Shown here piece after piece: positions 44,841-54,968 of a stretch of 64,000 bases of DNA (positions are counted from its first letter, which is position 1; every line of letters starts with the position of its first letter). Origin of the DNA: Mesorhizobium loti R88b (lineage in GTDB: Bacteria > Pseudomonadota > Alphaproteobacteria > Rhizobiales > Rhizobiaceae); NCBI RefSeq assembly GCF_013170845.1, contig NZ_CP033367.1, positions 5,085,001-5,149,000 of the forward strand, in the 5' to 3' direction. The position numbers were made by a program, and so were the translations under genes. The notes under the pieces were generated by a model. It did not search any database and was not told where the DNA came from. It saw only the letters and a program-made list of their open reading frames with translations.

Positions 44841-45854
44841 TTACCCCTGGTATTTCTCGACCTTCTGCTCGATGGCGCCGAAGATCGAATGTCCGGTCTT
44901 GTCCTTCATCTCGATGCGCACCGTGTCGCCGAAGCGCAGGAACGGCGTCTTGGGCTCGCCCGCCTCGATGGTCTCGATCATACGCAGTTCGGCAATGCAG
45001 GAATAGCCGGCGCCGCCGGCCGAGACGGGCTTGCCCGGGCCGCCGTCGAGCTTGTTGGAGACCGTGCCCGAGCCGATGATGGTGCCCGATACCAGCGGCC
45101 TTGTCCTGGCTGCGTGCACGATCAGCGCCGGAAAATCGAAGGTCATATCGACGCCGGCATCGGCGCGGCCAAAGGGTTTGCCGTTGAGATCGGCAAGCAG
45201 CGGCAGGCTGACCTTGCCGCCATCCCAGGCATCGCCCAGTTCATCCGGCGTCACCGCGACGGGCGAAAAGGCCGAGGAAGGCTTCGACTGGAAGAAACCA
45301 AACCCCTTGGCCAATTCCGGCCCGGTGAGCGTGCGCAGGGTGACGTCATTGACCAGCATCACCAGCCGGATCGCGGCGCGTGCTTCATCGAGGCTGGCGC
45401 CCATCGGCACGTCGTCGACGATGACAGCGACCTCCGCCTCCATGTCGATGCCAAAAGCTTCGTCAGCCATGCGGATCGGGTCGCGTGGCGCAATGAAGGA
45501 GTCCGAACCGCCCTGGTAGATCAGCGGGTCGGTCCAGAAGCTCGCCGGCATCTCGACGCCACGCGCTTTGCGGACCAATTCGACATGGTTCACATAGGCC
45601 GACCCGTCAGCCCATTGATAGGCGCGCGGCAGCGGAGAATGCGCGTCGTGCTCGTGAAAGCGGACCGAGGGCACCGCATTGTTCTCCAGCGATTCCGCGA
45701 TTGTGCCGAGATGCGGCGAGATCCTGCGCCAATCGTCGAGTGCGGCCTGCAACGTGCGCGCCAGGAACGAGGCATCGGTGTACTGCGTCAGGTCGCGCGA
45801 GACGACGACGAGCTTTCCGTCGCGCGTCCCGTCCTTCAATGTGGCAAGCTTCAT
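44841..45854 (-). CDS. Fumarylacetoacetate hydrolase-family protein
   Basis: A 337-residue enzyme. The metal-binding acidic residues fall in FGIDMEAEVAVIVDDVPMG (near residue 140) and the second half has GFGFFQSKPSSAFSPVAVTP, GSGTVSN and GYSCIAELRMIE, all family hallmarks. By context it should hydrolyse fumarylacetoacetate (or maleylacetoacetate) to fumarate and acetoacetate, the last step of tyrosine breakdown. The start overlaps the MBL gene by 4 nt. The family also includes other acylpyruvases, so the substrate rests on context. Confidence 0.88.
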   Translation of the reverse strand: MKLATLKDGTRDGKLVVVSRDLTQYTDASFLARTLQAALDDWRRISPHLGTIAESLENNAVPSVRFHEHDAHSPLPRAYQWADGSAYVNHVELVRKARGVEMPASFWTDPLIYQGGSDSFIAPRDPIRMADEAFGIDMEAEVAVIVDDVPMGASLDEARAAIRLVMLVNDVTLRTLTGPELAKGFGFFQSKPSSAFSPVAVTPDELGDAWDGGKVSLPLLADLNGKPFGRADAGVDMTFDFPALIVHAARTRPLVSGTIIGSGTVSNKLDGGPGKPVSAGGAGYSCIAELRMIETIEAGEPKTPFLRFGDTVRIEMKDKTGHSIFGAIEQKVEKYQG

Positions 45855-46738
45855 TCGGTTCCCTCTCCTGATGCGGCTTTGGAGCCGCTTAATTCCACAA
45901 CAAGGCCGTCGCGGGCGATCGTCAAGTCGCCGGCCCATGTTTTCCTGACAGCAGCGAGCCAGTCTGCCTCGCCGATCTCGGCATCGTCGGCCGGAATGAG
46001 GTGATTGAGCACCAGCCTTTTCACGCCGGCACCGCTCGCGATGCGCCCGGCTTCCTCGGCAAAGCTGTGGCTGGCCAGCAGATGCTCTCTGAGCCGCGCG
46101 CCGTTGCCGGTCTTGGCCACGAGCCGCTCAATGCCTTGCTCCAGCATGGCTTCATGGACAAGAAGGTCAGCGCCTTCAGCGAAATCGGCGAGTGGTGGAA
46201 AGAAGGCCGTGTCGGCGGAAAAGACCACGCTTTTCCCGCCATGCTCGAAGCGCAGGGCAAAGCAGTCGGTGACCGGCGGATGGTCGACACGCAGTGCCGT
46301 CACTTTCAGGCCGCGCTGCTCGAGCACCTCACCTTCGCCGAATTCGCTGATCGAAACCAGATCGCGAATATCGGGCCGGCCCTCATCGACGATGCGGATT
46401 TCGATGTCGAATTCCATCGCCTGGCAAAAGCGCCGCCAGTAGTGGCCGGTGCCAGGCGGGCCGAACACGTTGACCGGCGTCGCCAGCCCCGCCGTCCAGG
46501 CGGTGTGGATCAGCGGTCCGAGTTCCAGCACATGGTCGGAATGCAGATGCGTGATGAAGATCAGGTCGAGCGCCTTCAGGCTGATGCCGGCATCGACCAG
46601 ACCGCGCGTCACGCCAAGCCCGCAATCGACAACGATGGTTCGACCGCCGAGCTCCAGCAGCGACGAACTCGGCCACGGTCCGCCTGGCCGCAGCGCCGGA
46701 CCACCCTTGGAGCCCAGAAGCACAAGGCGATCACTCAT
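45851..46738 (-). CDS. Metallo-beta-lactamase-fold hydrolase
   Basis: A 295-residue protein. The metal motif HLHSDHVLELGPL (near residue 68), VVFSADTAFFPPL (near 175) and LVLNHLIPADD (near 253) follow the RNase Z/phosphodiesterase-like branch of the fold. It is located 10 nt after hmgA and overlaps the FAH gene, so it is part of the operon. The substrate is unknown. In the operon it may process a lactone or ester related to homogentisate breakdown, which is inference only. Confidence 0.82.
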   Translation of the reverse strand: MSDRLVLLGSKGGPALRPGGPWPSSSLLELGGRTIVVDCGLGVTRGLVDAGISLKALDLIFITHLHSDHVLELGPLIHTAWTAGLATPVNVFGPPGTGHYWRRFCQAMEFDIEIRIVDEGRPDIRDLVSISEFGEGEVLEQRGLKVTALRVDHPPVTDCFALRFEHGGKSVVFSADTAFFPPLADFAEGADLLVHEAMLEQGIERLVAKTGNGARLREHLLASHSFAEEAGRIASGAGVKRLVLNHLIPADDAEIGEADWLAAVRKTWAGDLTIARDGLVVELSGSKAASGEGTE

Positions 46739-46748
46739 TGAACTGATC

Positions 46749-48062
46749 TCAAGACCAATCGCCCTCAGGCGTGCCATTGAAGCGCTTCTTAAGATCGGAC
46801 CAGCAGTCGATGTAATTGTCCTGCCGGGTTTCGAGTTCAGCGCCGTAGCGGGTCAGCATCTGCGGGTAACGGGTCTCGAACATGAAGGCCATGGTGTTGT
46901 CGAGCTTGACCGGTTTCAGCTCCACGCGCGAGGCCTTTTCGAAGCCAGGGGCGTCCGGCCCATGGGCCAGCATCAGATTGTGCAGGCTGATGCCGCCGGG
47001 GACAAAACCTTCCTCCTTGGCATCGTACTGGCCGTGGATCAGCCCCATGAACTCGCTCATGATGTTGCGGTGATACCAGGGCGGCCGGAACGTATCTTCG
47101 GCCACCAGCCAGCGCGGCGGGAAGATGACGAAGTCGATGTTGGCGGTGCCCTCCTCGCCGCTCGGCGCGGTCAGCACGGTGAAGATCGACGGGTCGGGAT
47201 GGTCGAACAAAAGCGCGCCAACCGGCGAAAAGGTCGCCAGATCATATTTGTAGGGTGCATAGTTGCCATGCCAGGCGACAACGTCGAGCGGCGAATGGCC
47301 AATCTCGGTGACGTGGAAATTGCCGCACCATTTCACCGTCAGCCGGCACGGCGTTTCCTTCTCCTCGAACCAGGCGCAAGGCGTCTTGAAGTCGCGCGGA
47401 TTCGCCAGGCAATTGGCGCCGATCGGGCCGCGGTCGGGTAAGGTCAGCTTAGCGCCGTAGTTCTCACAGACATAGCCGCGCACTTCGGCATCGACGAGTT
47501 CGACCTTGAAGACCAGGCCGCGCGGCAAAACGGCGATCTCGCCGGGCCTGAGCTCGATGACGCCCATCTCGGTGACGAAACGCAAGGCGCCTACCTGTGG
47601 GACGACCAGCAGTTCACCATCGGCGTTGAAGAAATGATCGTCCACCATAGATGTGTTGGCGACATAGACATGGGCCGCCATGCCGGTCTGCCCGAGCACA
47701 TCACCGGCGGTGGTTATGCTGCGCATGCCGGCGATGAAATCGGTCGGCGCCTTCGGCATCGGCACCGGATTCCAGCGATACTGGCCAAGCGCCAGTTCGT
47801 GGTCGCCGACATTGGGGGCGGTCTTCCACAAGGGATAGGTCGCCGCCTTGAAGCGGCCGGTGTGTTTTACGCTCGGCCGGATGCGGTAGAGCCAGGAGCG
47901 CTCATTGGTGCCGCGTGGAGCGGTGAAGGGAGAGCCGGAAAGCTGCTCGGCATAGAGGCCGTAGGCCGGCCGCTGCGGCGAGTTGCGGCCCTGCGGCAGC
48001 GATCCGGGCAGCGTCTCGGTTTCAAAGTCGTTGCCGAAGCCCGGCATGTAGGAAAAAGCCAT
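46749..48062 (-). CDS. hmgA: Homogentisate 1,2-dioxygenase
   Basis: From the ATG at 48062 (GGGAGGAACC upstream) this encodes 437 residues. The N-terminus [15 protein letters not shown] is characteristic. The Fe(II) site is in [21 protein letters not shown] (His and Glu), with the final His in [12 protein letters not shown]. It opens the ring of homogentisate to maleylacetoacetate. It leads the five-gene operon and is divergent from a MarR-type gene. Confidence 0.97.
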   Translation of the reverse strand: MAFSYMPGFGNDFETETLPGSLPQGRNSPQRPAYGLYAEQLSGSPFTAPRGTNERSWLYRIRPSVKHTGRFKAATYPLWKTAPNVGDHELALGQYRWNPVPMPKAPTDFIAGMRSITTAGDVLGQTGMAAHVYVANTSMVDDHFFNADGELLVVPQVGALRFVTEMGVIELRPGEIAVLPRGLVFKVELVDAEVRGYVCENYGAKLTLPDRGPIGANCLANPRDFKTPCAWFEEKETPCRLTVKWCGNFHVTEIGHSPLDVVAWHGNYAPYKYDLATFSPVGALLFDHPDPSIFTVLTAPSGEEGTANIDFVIFPPRWLVAEDTFRPPWYHRNIMSEFMGLIHGQYDAKEEGFVPGGISLHNLMLAHGPDAPGFEKASRVELKPVKLDNTMAFMFETRYPQMLTRYGAELETRQDNYIDCWSDLKKRFNGTPEGDWS

Positions 48063-48103
48063 CGGTTCCTCCCGGATTGACCAAACTTGTTTCATTTGTA
48101 ACC

Positions 48104-48124
48104 ATTGAAAATGTAACTATCAAT
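48104..48124. promoter_or_regulatory. Candidate MarR operator between hmgA and the regulator
   Basis: The 91-nt divergent gap is A/T-rich. ATTGA and TCAAT arms frame an 11-nt spacer at 48104-48124, and two direct copies of TGTAAC lie in the same stretch. This is the natural site for the adjacent MarR regulator. Position is good, symmetry moderate. Confidence 0.45.
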
Positions 48125-48153
48125 GCCACCATGGCGCGTGGGGAAATTGAACC

Positions 48154-48597
48154 ATGGAACCGGAGATCCTGGAACTCGAAAGCTTCCTGCCCTACCGGCT
48201 CTATCGCCTGGCCGATGCCGTCAGCCGCGAGTTCTCCAGGATTTACAAGGACAGCCATGGCCTGACCCGGCCCGAATGGCGCACGCTTTCAGGCCTCGGC
48301 CAGCGCGGCACGATGACGGCGACGGAGCTCGGCGAGCAATCGGCCATGCACAAGACCAAGGTGTCGCGTGCGGTGGCCGAGCTCGAAAGGCGGCGCTGGC
48401 TGACACGGACACCCGACGAGAGCGATCGGCGTGTGGAGCACCTTGCGCTGACCAAGGCCGGCCTTGCCGCCTATCGAGAGATGGTGCCACTGGCGAAAGC
48501 GTTTGAGCTGGAGCTGTTAGCGAAGCTGAGTGACGGCGAACGCACGGCGGTTGTTCGAGGGTTGGCCGCATTGGAGAACAAAGCTCGGTGGCCCTGA
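48154..48597 (+). CDS. MarR-family transcriptional regulator (hmg locus)
   Basis: A 147-residue protein. Winged helix pattern: FSRIYKDSHGLTRPEWRTLSGLGQ (about 28-52), MTATELGEQSAMHKTKVSRAVAELERRRWLTRTPDESDRRVEHLALT. It is divergent from hmgA with 91 nt between start codons, so it most likely represses the hmg operon and is relieved by homogentisate or a related acid, as reported for HmgR-type control in other bacteria. The function is inferred from context. Confidence 0.88.
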   Translation: MEPEILELESFLPYRLYRLADAVSREFSRIYKDSHGLTRPEWRTLSGLGQRGTMTATELGEQSAMHKTKVSRAVAELERRRWLTRTPDESDRRVEHLALTKAGLAAYREMVPLAKAFELELLAKLSDGERTAVVRGLAALENKARWP

Positions 48598-48737
48598 GCC
48601 ACCCTAATTCGACTTCTCAGGCAAGGTATCATCCGTCACCACGGATTTCGCCAAAGAGTATACCCTGGACATCCCCTGTTTCCTGGAGTGACTATAAGGT
48701 CTTTCTAAATCAGCTCCAGCCTACTGCTATCCTTCCC

Positions 48738-49772
48738 TCACCAGTCCATCACCACCTTGCCCGAACTGCCGCTGCGCATCGCATCAAACCCGGCCTGATA
48801 ATCGTCGATGCCAATCCGATGCGTGATCAGCCCGCTGACATCGAGCGGGCCCTGTACGAGCGCGATCATCTTGTACCAGGTCTCGAACATTTCGCGCCCG
48901 TAGATGCCCTTGAGATGCAGCATCTTGAAGATGACCTTGTTCCAGTCGATCTCGAAGCCGGTCGGCGCGATGCCCAGAATGGCGATCTTACCGCCATTGT
49001 TCATGGTGTCGATCATGTCGCGGAAGGCGGGGGCGGCGCCCGACATTTCGAGGCCGACGTCAAAACCCTCGGTCATGCCGAGCACCGGCATGACATCGCG
49101 CAGCTTTTCCTTCGAGGCATCGACGACATGCTGGACGCCGAGCTTTTTGGCCAGCGCCAGCCGCACCGGGTTGATGTCGGTGATGACCACTTTTCGCGCG
49201 CCGACGCATTGCGCCACCAGCGCGCCCATGATGCCGATCGGCCCGGCGCCGGTGACCAGCACGTCCTCGCCGACCAGGTCGAAGGACAGTGCCGTGTGAA
49301 CCGCATTGCCCAGGGGGTCGAAGATCGCGGCGATCTCGTCCGGCACATCGTCGGGGATCGGCACGACATTGTGCTGCGGGATCGCCAGGTACTCGCCGAA
49401 TGCGCCGGGCCGGTTGACGCCGACGCCGAGTGTGTTGCGGCACAGGTGCCCTCGCCCGGCGCGGCAGTTGCGACAATGGCCGCAGACGATGTGGCCTTCG
49501 CCCGAGACGCGCTGGCCGACCTTGTATTCGGTGACCGCCGCGCCGAAATCGGCGACGGTCCCGACAAACTCATGGCCGGTGACCATCGGCACCGGCACGG
49601 TCTTTTGTGCCCACTGGTCCCAATTGTAGATGTGCACGTCGGTGCCACAGATCGCCGTCTTCTTGATCTTGATAAGCACGTCGTTGGGGCCGATCTCCGG
49701 CACCGGCACCTCTTCCATCCAGATGCCCGGCTCGGCCTTGGCCTTCACCAGCGCCTTCATCATGTTCGACAT
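48738..49772 (-). CDS. tdh: L-threonine 3-dehydrogenase
   Basis: A 344-residue medium-chain zinc dehydrogenase. The catalytic zinc motif [17 protein letters not shown] (about 41-57) is specific for Tdh. The structural zinc cysteines are in [19 protein letters not shown] (near 95-112). The NAD-binding GAGPIGIMG is near 175. It oxidises threonine to 2-amino-3-ketobutyrate, which Kbl then splits. The pair is consecutive on the minus strand, with kbl upstream by 52 nt. Confidence 0.97.
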   Translation of the reverse strand: MSNMMKALVKAKAEPGIWMEEVPVPEIGPNDVLIKIKKTAICGTDVHIYNWDQWAQKTVPVPMVTGHEFVGTVADFGAAVTEYKVGQRVSGEGHIVCGHCRNCRAGRGHLCRNTLGVGVNRPGAFGEYLAIPQHNVVPIPDDVPDEIAAIFDPLGNAVHTALSFDLVGEDVLVTGAGPIGIMGALVAQCVGARKVVITDINPVRLALAKKLGVQHVVDASKEKLRDVMPVLGMTEGFDVGLEMSGAAPAFRDMIDTMNNGGKIAILGIAPTGFEIDWNKVIFKMLHLKGIYGREMFETWYKMIALVQGPLDVSGLITHRIGIDDYQAGFDAMRSGSSGKVVMDW

Positions 49773-49824
49773 TCTTTTGTCCCTTGAATCTCTTGATCCG
49801 GAATCGCTTTTGAGCGCCGGCCGT

Positions 49825-51012
49825 TCAGGAAATCACGCCCAGCTCTCTGCCGACCGCAGCGAAAGCCTCTACCGCACGGTCGATATCGGCAATGGAATGC
49901 GCCGCCGACATCTGGGTGCGAATGCGCGCCTGGCCCTTCGGCACCACCGGGAACGAGAAACCGATGACATAGATGCCGCGCTTCAGCATGCGTGCCGCCA
50001 TCTCCTGCGCCAGGCTGGCATCGCCCAGCATCACCGGGATGATCGGATGATCGGCTCCGGCCAATGTGAATCCGAGCTTGCCCATCTCAGACCTGAACCG
50101 AGCCGCATTGGCATATAAGCGCTCGCGCAAGGCGTCGCCATTGCGGATCAGCTCGAACACCTTGATAGAGGCGCCGGCGATTGCCGGCATCAACGTGTTG
50201 GAAAACAGATAGGGCCGCGAGCGCTGGCGCAGCCAGTCGACCACCTGGCTTTTGCCCGATGTGTAGCCGCCGGAAGCGCCGCCGAGCGCCTTGCCCAGCG
50301 TGCCGGTGATGATGTCGACCCTGCCCTCGACGCCGCAATGCTCGGCCGAGCCGCGACCGTTCTTGCCGACGAAGCCAACCGCATGGCTGTCATCGACCAT
50401 GACCATGGCGTCGTATCTCTCGGCAAGGTCGCAGACGCCTTTCAGGTTGGCGATGATGCCGTCCATAGAGAACACACCATCGGTGGCGATCAGCCGGAAG
50501 CGGCAATCCTCGGCTTCCTTCAGCCGTGCTTCGAGATCGGCCATGTCGTTGTTGGCGTAGCGGAAGCGTTTGGCCTTAGACAGCCTGACGCCATCGATGA
50601 TCGAGGCGTGGTTCAGCGCATCCGAGATGATCGCGTCTTCCTCGCCAAGCAGCGTCTCGAACAGGCCGCCATTGGCGTCGAAACACGAGCCGTAGAGGAT
50701 GGTGTCTTCCAGGTCGAGGAAGGATGAAATCGTCGCCTCGAGTTGCTTGTGTTCCTCCTGCGTGCCGCAGATGAAGCGCACTGACGCCATGCCGTAACCA
50801 TAACGGTCGAGCGCCTGCTTGGCGGCATTGCGCAAATCGGCGCTGTCGGCGAGGCCGAGATAGTTGTTGGCGCAAAAATTCAGCACTTTCTCGCCGCCAA
50901 CCTCGATCTGCGCCGACTGCATCGAGGAGATCACCCGCTCGGACTTGTAGAGGCCGGCCGTTTTGAGCCCGGCAAGCTCGCTGTCGATGTGGGAGAGGAA
51001 TGCTGCGGTCAT
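49825..51012 (-). CDS. kbl: 2-amino-3-ketobutyrate CoA ligase (glycine C-acetyltransferase)
   Basis: A 395-residue PLP enzyme of the alpha-oxoamine synthase family. [18 protein letters not shown] region near residue 42, [19 protein letters not shown] near 205 and the PLP lysine in [17 protein letters not shown] near 240. It cleaves 2-amino-3-ketobutyrate with CoA into glycine and acetyl-CoA. It is the first gene of the kbl-tdh operon. Confidence 0.97.
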   Translation of the reverse strand: MTAAFLSHIDSELAGLKTAGLYKSERVISSMQSAQIEVGGEKVLNFCANNYLGLADSADLRNAAKQALDRYGYGMASVRFICGTQEEHKQLEATISSFLDLEDTILYGSCFDANGGLFETLLGEEDAIISDALNHASIIDGVRLSKAKRFRYANNDMADLEARLKEAEDCRFRLIATDGVFSMDGIIANLKGVCDLAERYDAMVMVDDSHAVGFVGKNGRGSAEHCGVEGRVDIITGTLGKALGGASGGYTSGKSQVVDWLRQRSRPYLFSNTLMPAIAGASIKVFELIRNGDALRERLYANAARFRSEMGKLGFTLAGADHPIIPVMLGDASLAQEMAARMLKRGIYVIGFSFPVVPKGQARIRTQMSAAHSIADIDRAVEAFAAVGRELGVIS

Positions 51013-51319
51013 GATCAGGTCCCGTTTGACGTGGGCAGACTGTCGTCCCGCTTGCGCAAAAAATCCATCGCAAAAGCGACCGGATCGGGTGGCGGGGCAG
51101 CATCAGACGAGACGCCAAGGGCAGCGCCCAGGCGACTACCCGGAAATACGCGGGCAACGAAAGTTCAAATGCGGGCCGGCCGCGAAAGGACCCGATAACC
51201 ATTTCGCGATCTTTCCACGCCTTCCCCTTGCCGGCCGGCTATCGGTTTCCGGTCCTGTTAACGTTTGCAGTTCAATGATGCTCATACAGGAATCCGTTGG
51301 CGAGAGGCCGCCCCCGAAC
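51013..51319. other. 307-nt divergent control region
   Basis: This spacer separates kbl (minus) from the GGDEF-EAL gene (plus). It contains no clear gene. It must hold both promoters; a short A/T-rich piece (CCTGTTAACGTTTGCAG) near 51254 is the most promoter-like part, though I cannot define boxes. Confidence 0.5.
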
Positions 51320-53389
51320 ATGTCGCAGCAGCCGGTGCAAACCGTTTCAGGCAAGCTCATACTGCTGATCAAGGCCGGCTACTGGCTGGCATTGCTGATC
51401 ATTGCCGCCATGGTCGCGGCCTCCTTCGTCCTGCTGCAGCAGACGATGGCCACCCAGCAGCACAACCACACCTTGCTCGACATCGTCGGAACACAGAAGA
51501 CGTTGTCGCAACGCATCGTCTTCCTAGCCAGTGAAACGAGTGCCGCCTCGCGCGACAAGCAGCCGGCGCTGGCCAGCGCGCTGAAGCAGGCCACTGCGGA
51601 GTTCGAGACCAACTACGATCTGCTGCTCAAGCAGACCGGCGCGGATCCGGCATCTCCGGCCAAGCTCGATCCGAAGTCGATCGAGAGCGTGCTTTTCGCC
51701 AAGCCCTTCCATCTCGACTATTTCTCGGTCGGGCTGATTGCCAATGGCGACCGTCTGATCTCAGCTCTCGAATCGCGGCTCAATCTCGACAATGAGGGTT
51801 ACAAAGGTGGCGCCGAACGCGTCAACCTTGATGCCTCGGTCGCCAATGCCACCTTGTCGGGCTATGCCGCGCTCGGCCAGCGCATCTCCGCCGAAGCCGA
51901 TGAGCGCTCCGAAAAGCTGCTCTCCCTCCATCGCACGCTGTTCTACGCCACGCTCGGCGTCATCCTGCTGGTGGCGCTGTTCATCTTCAGGCCGATGTCC
52001 AACGCGATCCTGCGCAAGACGCGTGAACTGGTCGATGCGCGCAATTCGATGGCCTTCATCGCTGTTCATGACGGACTGACCGGCCTGCACAACCGCACCT
52101 TCCTAACCGACCATTTCGAGACGTTGATCAAGGGCGCGCACCGGCGGCGCGAGCGGCTGGCTGTCGTCCAGCTCGACCTCGACCGCTTCAAGCAGATCAA
52201 TGATACGCTGGGCCACGCCGCCGGCGACTACGTCCTGGTGGTGACGGCACAGCGCATGCGCGATTCCTGCCGGGCTTCGGATCTGTGCGCGCGGCTCGGT
52301 GGCGACGAATTCGTGATGATCCTCAACGGCGCCGGCAGCACCGAAGACATCAATATGCTGGCACGGCGCATCCTGGCACACATCAACGAGCCGATCGTCT
52401 TCCAGGGCACCACGATTCTGCCGGGCGCCAGCGGCGGCATCGCCGTCTATCCGATCGACGCCGACAACGCGCAGGACCTGCTCGTCCATGCCGATCTGGC
52501 GCTTTACTCCGCCAAGAAGATGGGGGGCGGCAACTTCTCGTTCTTCTCCGAGGAGCTGCGCCGTGAACTCGACTATCGCAAGCAGCTCGAGCACGACATC
52601 AAGGTCGCCATCGCCGAGCGGGCTTTTCAGGCCTATTTCCAGCCGCAGGTTTCGCTGACCACCGGCGCCATCAGCGGCATCGAGGCGCTGGTGCGCTGGA
52701 ACCATGCCGAACGTGGCATGATTGCTCCTGGTGAATTCATTCCGGTCGCCGAGAAGTGCGGCTTCATGCCGGAGATCGGCCGCATCGTGATCGGCAAGGC
52801 GATCAACCAGGCCGCCGAATGGAACCGCGCCGGGATTGCGTTCGGGCGGCTTGCCGTCAATGTCTCGGGCACCGAGCTGCGCGAGCACGATTTCGATGCG
52901 TTTCTGTTCGAGACGCTGGAAAAGGCCGGACTGCCGCCGCAGAAACTTTCGCTGGAAATCGTCGAATCCGTCATTCTGGACGACGAGAAGACGGGTATAG
53001 CGGCAAAGCTGCGTCATATCAGGGCGGCCGGCGTGCATTTGGAACTGGATGATTTCGGCACCGGCTATGCATCGCTTAGCCACGTCAATCCCAACGAGAT
53101 CGACCGGCTCAAGATCGACCGCCGCTTCGTCCAGAACATCCACGAGAATGGCGACAACTCCAAGATCGTGCGCGCCATCACCGAGCTTGCCCGCGGCCTC
53201 GGCATCTCGATCGTCGCCGAGGGTGCCGAAACCGAGGCCGAGCTCGACTCCCTGATGGCGATCGGCTGCGACCAGGTGCAAGGCTATTCCATCGCCTTCC
53301 CGATGCCGCACGACAAGGCGTTGGAGTGGCTGACCGCCCGCATGCCGAAGAAGGCCAGGCTGACGGTCCTGCAGGGCAGCCTGGCCTAG
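51320..53389 (+). CDS. PilJ-type sensor / GGDEF / EAL c-di-GMP protein
   Basis: From ATG 51320 (GAGAGG upstream) this encodes 689 residues; ATGs at 51275/51278 are alternatives. A membrane segment (about 20-40), a periplasmic part with the PilJ-type motif DIVGTQKTLSQRIVFLA (54-70) and a second segment near 210-225 come first. GGDEF is intact at 327-331 (RLGGDEFVMIL) with DxDRFKQIND before it. EAL is intact at 455-457 (EALVRW), with NVSG, EIVES, DDFGTGYAS, KIDRRF and AEGAET, the set needed for phosphodiesterase activity. Both activities therefore look possible. It probably tunes c-di-GMP for motility or attachment. Confidence 0.93.
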   Translation: MSQQPVQTVSGKLILLIKAGYWLALLIIAAMVAASFVLLQQTMATQQHNHTLLDIVGTQKTLSQRIVFLASETSAASRDKQPALASALKQATAEFETNYDLLLKQTGADPASPAKLDPKSIESVLFAKPFHLDYFSVGLIANGDRLISALESRLNLDNEGYKGGAERVNLDASVANATLSGYAALGQRISAEADERSEKLLSLHRTLFYATLGVILLVALFIFRPMSNAILRKTRELVDARNSMAFIAVHDGLTGLHNRTFLTDHFETLIKGAHRRRERLAVVQLDLDRFKQINDTLGHAAGDYVLVVTAQRMRDSCRASDLCARLGGDEFVMILNGAGSTEDINMLARRILAHINEPIVFQGTTILPGASGGIAVYPIDADNAQDLLVHADLALYSAKKMGGGNFSFFSEELRRELDYRKQLEHDIKVAIAERAFQAYFQPQVSLTTGAISGIEALVRWNHAERGMIAPGEFIPVAEKCGFMPEIGRIVIGKAINQAAEWNRAGIAFGRLAVNVSGTELREHDFDAFLFETLEKAGLPPQKLSLEIVESVILDDEKTGIAAKLRHIRAAGVHLELDDFGTGYASLSHVNPNEIDRLKIDRRFVQNIHENGDNSKIVRAITELARGLGISIVAEGAETEAELDSLMAIGCDQVQGYSIAFPMPHDKALEWLTARMPKKARLTVLQGSLA

Positions 53390-53464
53390 GTGGGATCCGG
53401 CCCGTCTTGACAAGCAGTTGCTGAAATGGCGGCCTGTCGCGATCGCAATCGGTTATATCGGTCT

Positions 53465-54205
53465 ATGATAGTCTTTCGGCTTGTCCTGGCGGCGATGCTG
53501 ATGTCGGCGCTGCCGGCCCATGGGGCGGATCGCACCATCTATCTGACCTTCGACGATGGCCCATTGAACGGCACCAGCAACATCCTTGACGTGCTGGAGG
53601 CGGAGCAGGTTCCGGCAACATTGTTCATGGTCGGCATGCATGCCATGGCCAATGCGTCCAGCAAGGCGCTGGTGCGGCGCGCCAAGGCGATACCGCTGGT
53701 GACGATCGGCAACCACAGCTACAGCCACGCCTACAATCACTACCGGCACTTCTACAGCGATACGGAAGGCGTGGTCGCCGACATGCTCAAGGCCAATGCC
53801 GTACTGGGCCTTAAGCCCGCGGTACATGCGCGCCTGCCCGGGCGTGATGTGTTTCGGCTGCCTTCGATGTCAAAGAACGACAACTCGCTCGGGCCCGCGC
53901 AAGCCGGCCGCGAGGATCCCGACTACGAGTTCGTCGCGGCTTCGGGCTTCTATCTCTACGGCTGGGACCACGAATGGGTGCACAAGGACAGCGGTGAGCC
54001 GGTACAGAGTGTCGACCATCTGGTCAGTGAGATCGACCATTTGTTCGGCTATGGCCACTTCGCCAGACCGGGCAAGCTGATCCTGCTCATGCATGACGAG
54101 ATGTTCCAAGACAGTTTCGACGGCAAGACGAAGCTCACCGATCTGATCACCGCGCTGAAGCTGCGCCATTATGCATTTGGCGCGATCCCGGCCTATGAAG
54201 ACTGA
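53465..54205 (+). CDS. Exported polysaccharide deacetylase (NodB-like domain)
   Basis: A 246-residue protein with a signal peptide (MIVFRLVLAAMLMSALPAHG). Catalytic motifs: TFDDGP (28-33) and NHSYSH (83-88), the metal-binding His pair; the last motif is LILLMHDEMF. It should remove acetyl groups from a periplasmic or surface glycan. The rest of the domain differs from chitooligosaccharide deacetylase NodB. The last 13 nt overlap the 3' end of the convergent toxin gene. Confidence 0.88.
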   Translation: MIVFRLVLAAMLMSALPAHGADRTIYLTFDDGPLNGTSNILDVLEAEQVPATLFMVGMHAMANASSKALVRRAKAIPLVTIGNHSYSHAYNHYRHFYSDTEGVVADMLKANAVLGLKPAVHARLPGRDVFRLPSMSKNDNSLGPAQAGREDPDYEFVAASGFYLYGWDHEWVHKDSGEPVQSVDHLVSEIDHLFGYGHFARPGKLILLMHDEMFQDSFDGKTKLTDLITALKLRHYAFGAIPAYED

Positions 54206-54642
54206 GCCGGTAAAGACGGCAAATTTTTCAACGGATTAAGCATCGGCACCCCAAGCGGGGCGAAATGGCGCTCGTTATCCGTCAGTATAGTCAAGCCATG
54301 AATCTCGGCGGTTGCAGCGATCGCTATGTCTTCAAATCCAGGCCTGTGCGCCCTGGCCCTGTCCAGGATCAGCCCCGCTGCATGCGCGGCGCGCAAGTCG
54401 AAGGGAAGCACTCTTTCTCCATAGAGGTGCTGGACCGTTTGCCACCACCCGCGCAGCAAGATCGCCTTTGTGGTCGCCCCCTCTCGTTCGGCTTTCGCTA
54501 TTCCGGAGGCAATTTCGGATGCCGTGACAACCGAAAGGAACAGATGGTCGCTCGCTTTGTCGAGCCATGTCGCCAAGGCCCGCCGATCTGCTTTCTTGGA
54601 CGGAGCCATTGCCGAGATGATATTGGTGTCAAGCAGAAACAT
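54193..54642 (-). CDS. VapC-type PIN-domain toxin
   Basis: A 149-residue PIN-domain protein. Acidic residues for metal binding: Asp5 in FLLDTNIIS, Glu in VVTASEIASGI (near 43), Asp in GFEDIAIAATA (near 104) and Asp in TILTDNERHF (near 121). The layout resembles FitB/VapC ribonuclease toxins of type II toxin-antitoxin systems. It follows the antitoxin gene by 8 nt. Confidence 0.9.
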   Translation of the reverse strand: MFLLDTNIISAMAPSKKADRRALATWLDKASDHLFLSVVTASEIASGIAKAEREGATTKAILLRGWWQTVQHLYGERVLPFDLRAAHAAGLILDRARAHRPGFEDIAIAATAEIHGLTILTDNERHFAPLGVPMLNPLKNLPSLPAQSS

Positions 54643-54650
54643 CGACCGCG

Positions 54651-54893
54651 CTACAATTCGACTTTGCGGATCGGCTTGCGGGAACGAGGCGGAATATCGC
54701 CAAGTTCACCAGGAAAAGCCGCCAACAATTGTCCAAAACTTGGTACGCGCGAGAGCCTTTCGTAGTCTTCGAAAGACAGAATGACAGCCTGCTTGCGCCC
54801 GTGGCGGGTGATGACAGCAGGTTTCCCGGCGACGGCTTGGTCAACCACCGCCGAAAGCGTTGCCTTGGCATCCTTCAACTGAATCTCGCGCAT
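54651..54893 (-). CDS. Phd/YefM-type antitoxin
   Basis: An 80-residue protein. N-terminal DNA-binding part REIQLKDAKATLSAVVDQAVAGKPAVITRHGRKQAVILSFEDYERL is typical of Phd/YefM. The C-terminal part (about 55-80, ending in RSRKPIRKVEL) would bind and inhibit the toxin. It is the first gene of the pair and likely represses the operon at the inverted repeat 15 nt upstream. Confidence 0.9.
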   Translation of the reverse strand: MREIQLKDAKATLSAVVDQAVAGKPAVITRHGRKQAVILSFEDYERLSRVPSFGQLLAAFPGELGDIPPRSRKPIRKVEL

Positions 54894-54907
54894 CGCTCGC
54901 TCCCATA

Positions 54908-54924
54908 ATGACTAGAGTAGTCAT
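54908..54924. promoter_or_regulatory. Operator of the toxin-antitoxin operon
   Basis: A perfect 7-bp inverted repeat, ATGACTA-GAG-TAGTCAT, lies 15 nt upstream of the antitoxin start. Autoregulation by the antitoxin-toxin complex at such palindromes is the rule in Phd/YefM systems. Confidence 0.75.
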
Positions 54925-54968
54925 ATAGAGGAGTAACCTGGGTCAGACAAGGCTGTCGACGAGTGAGG

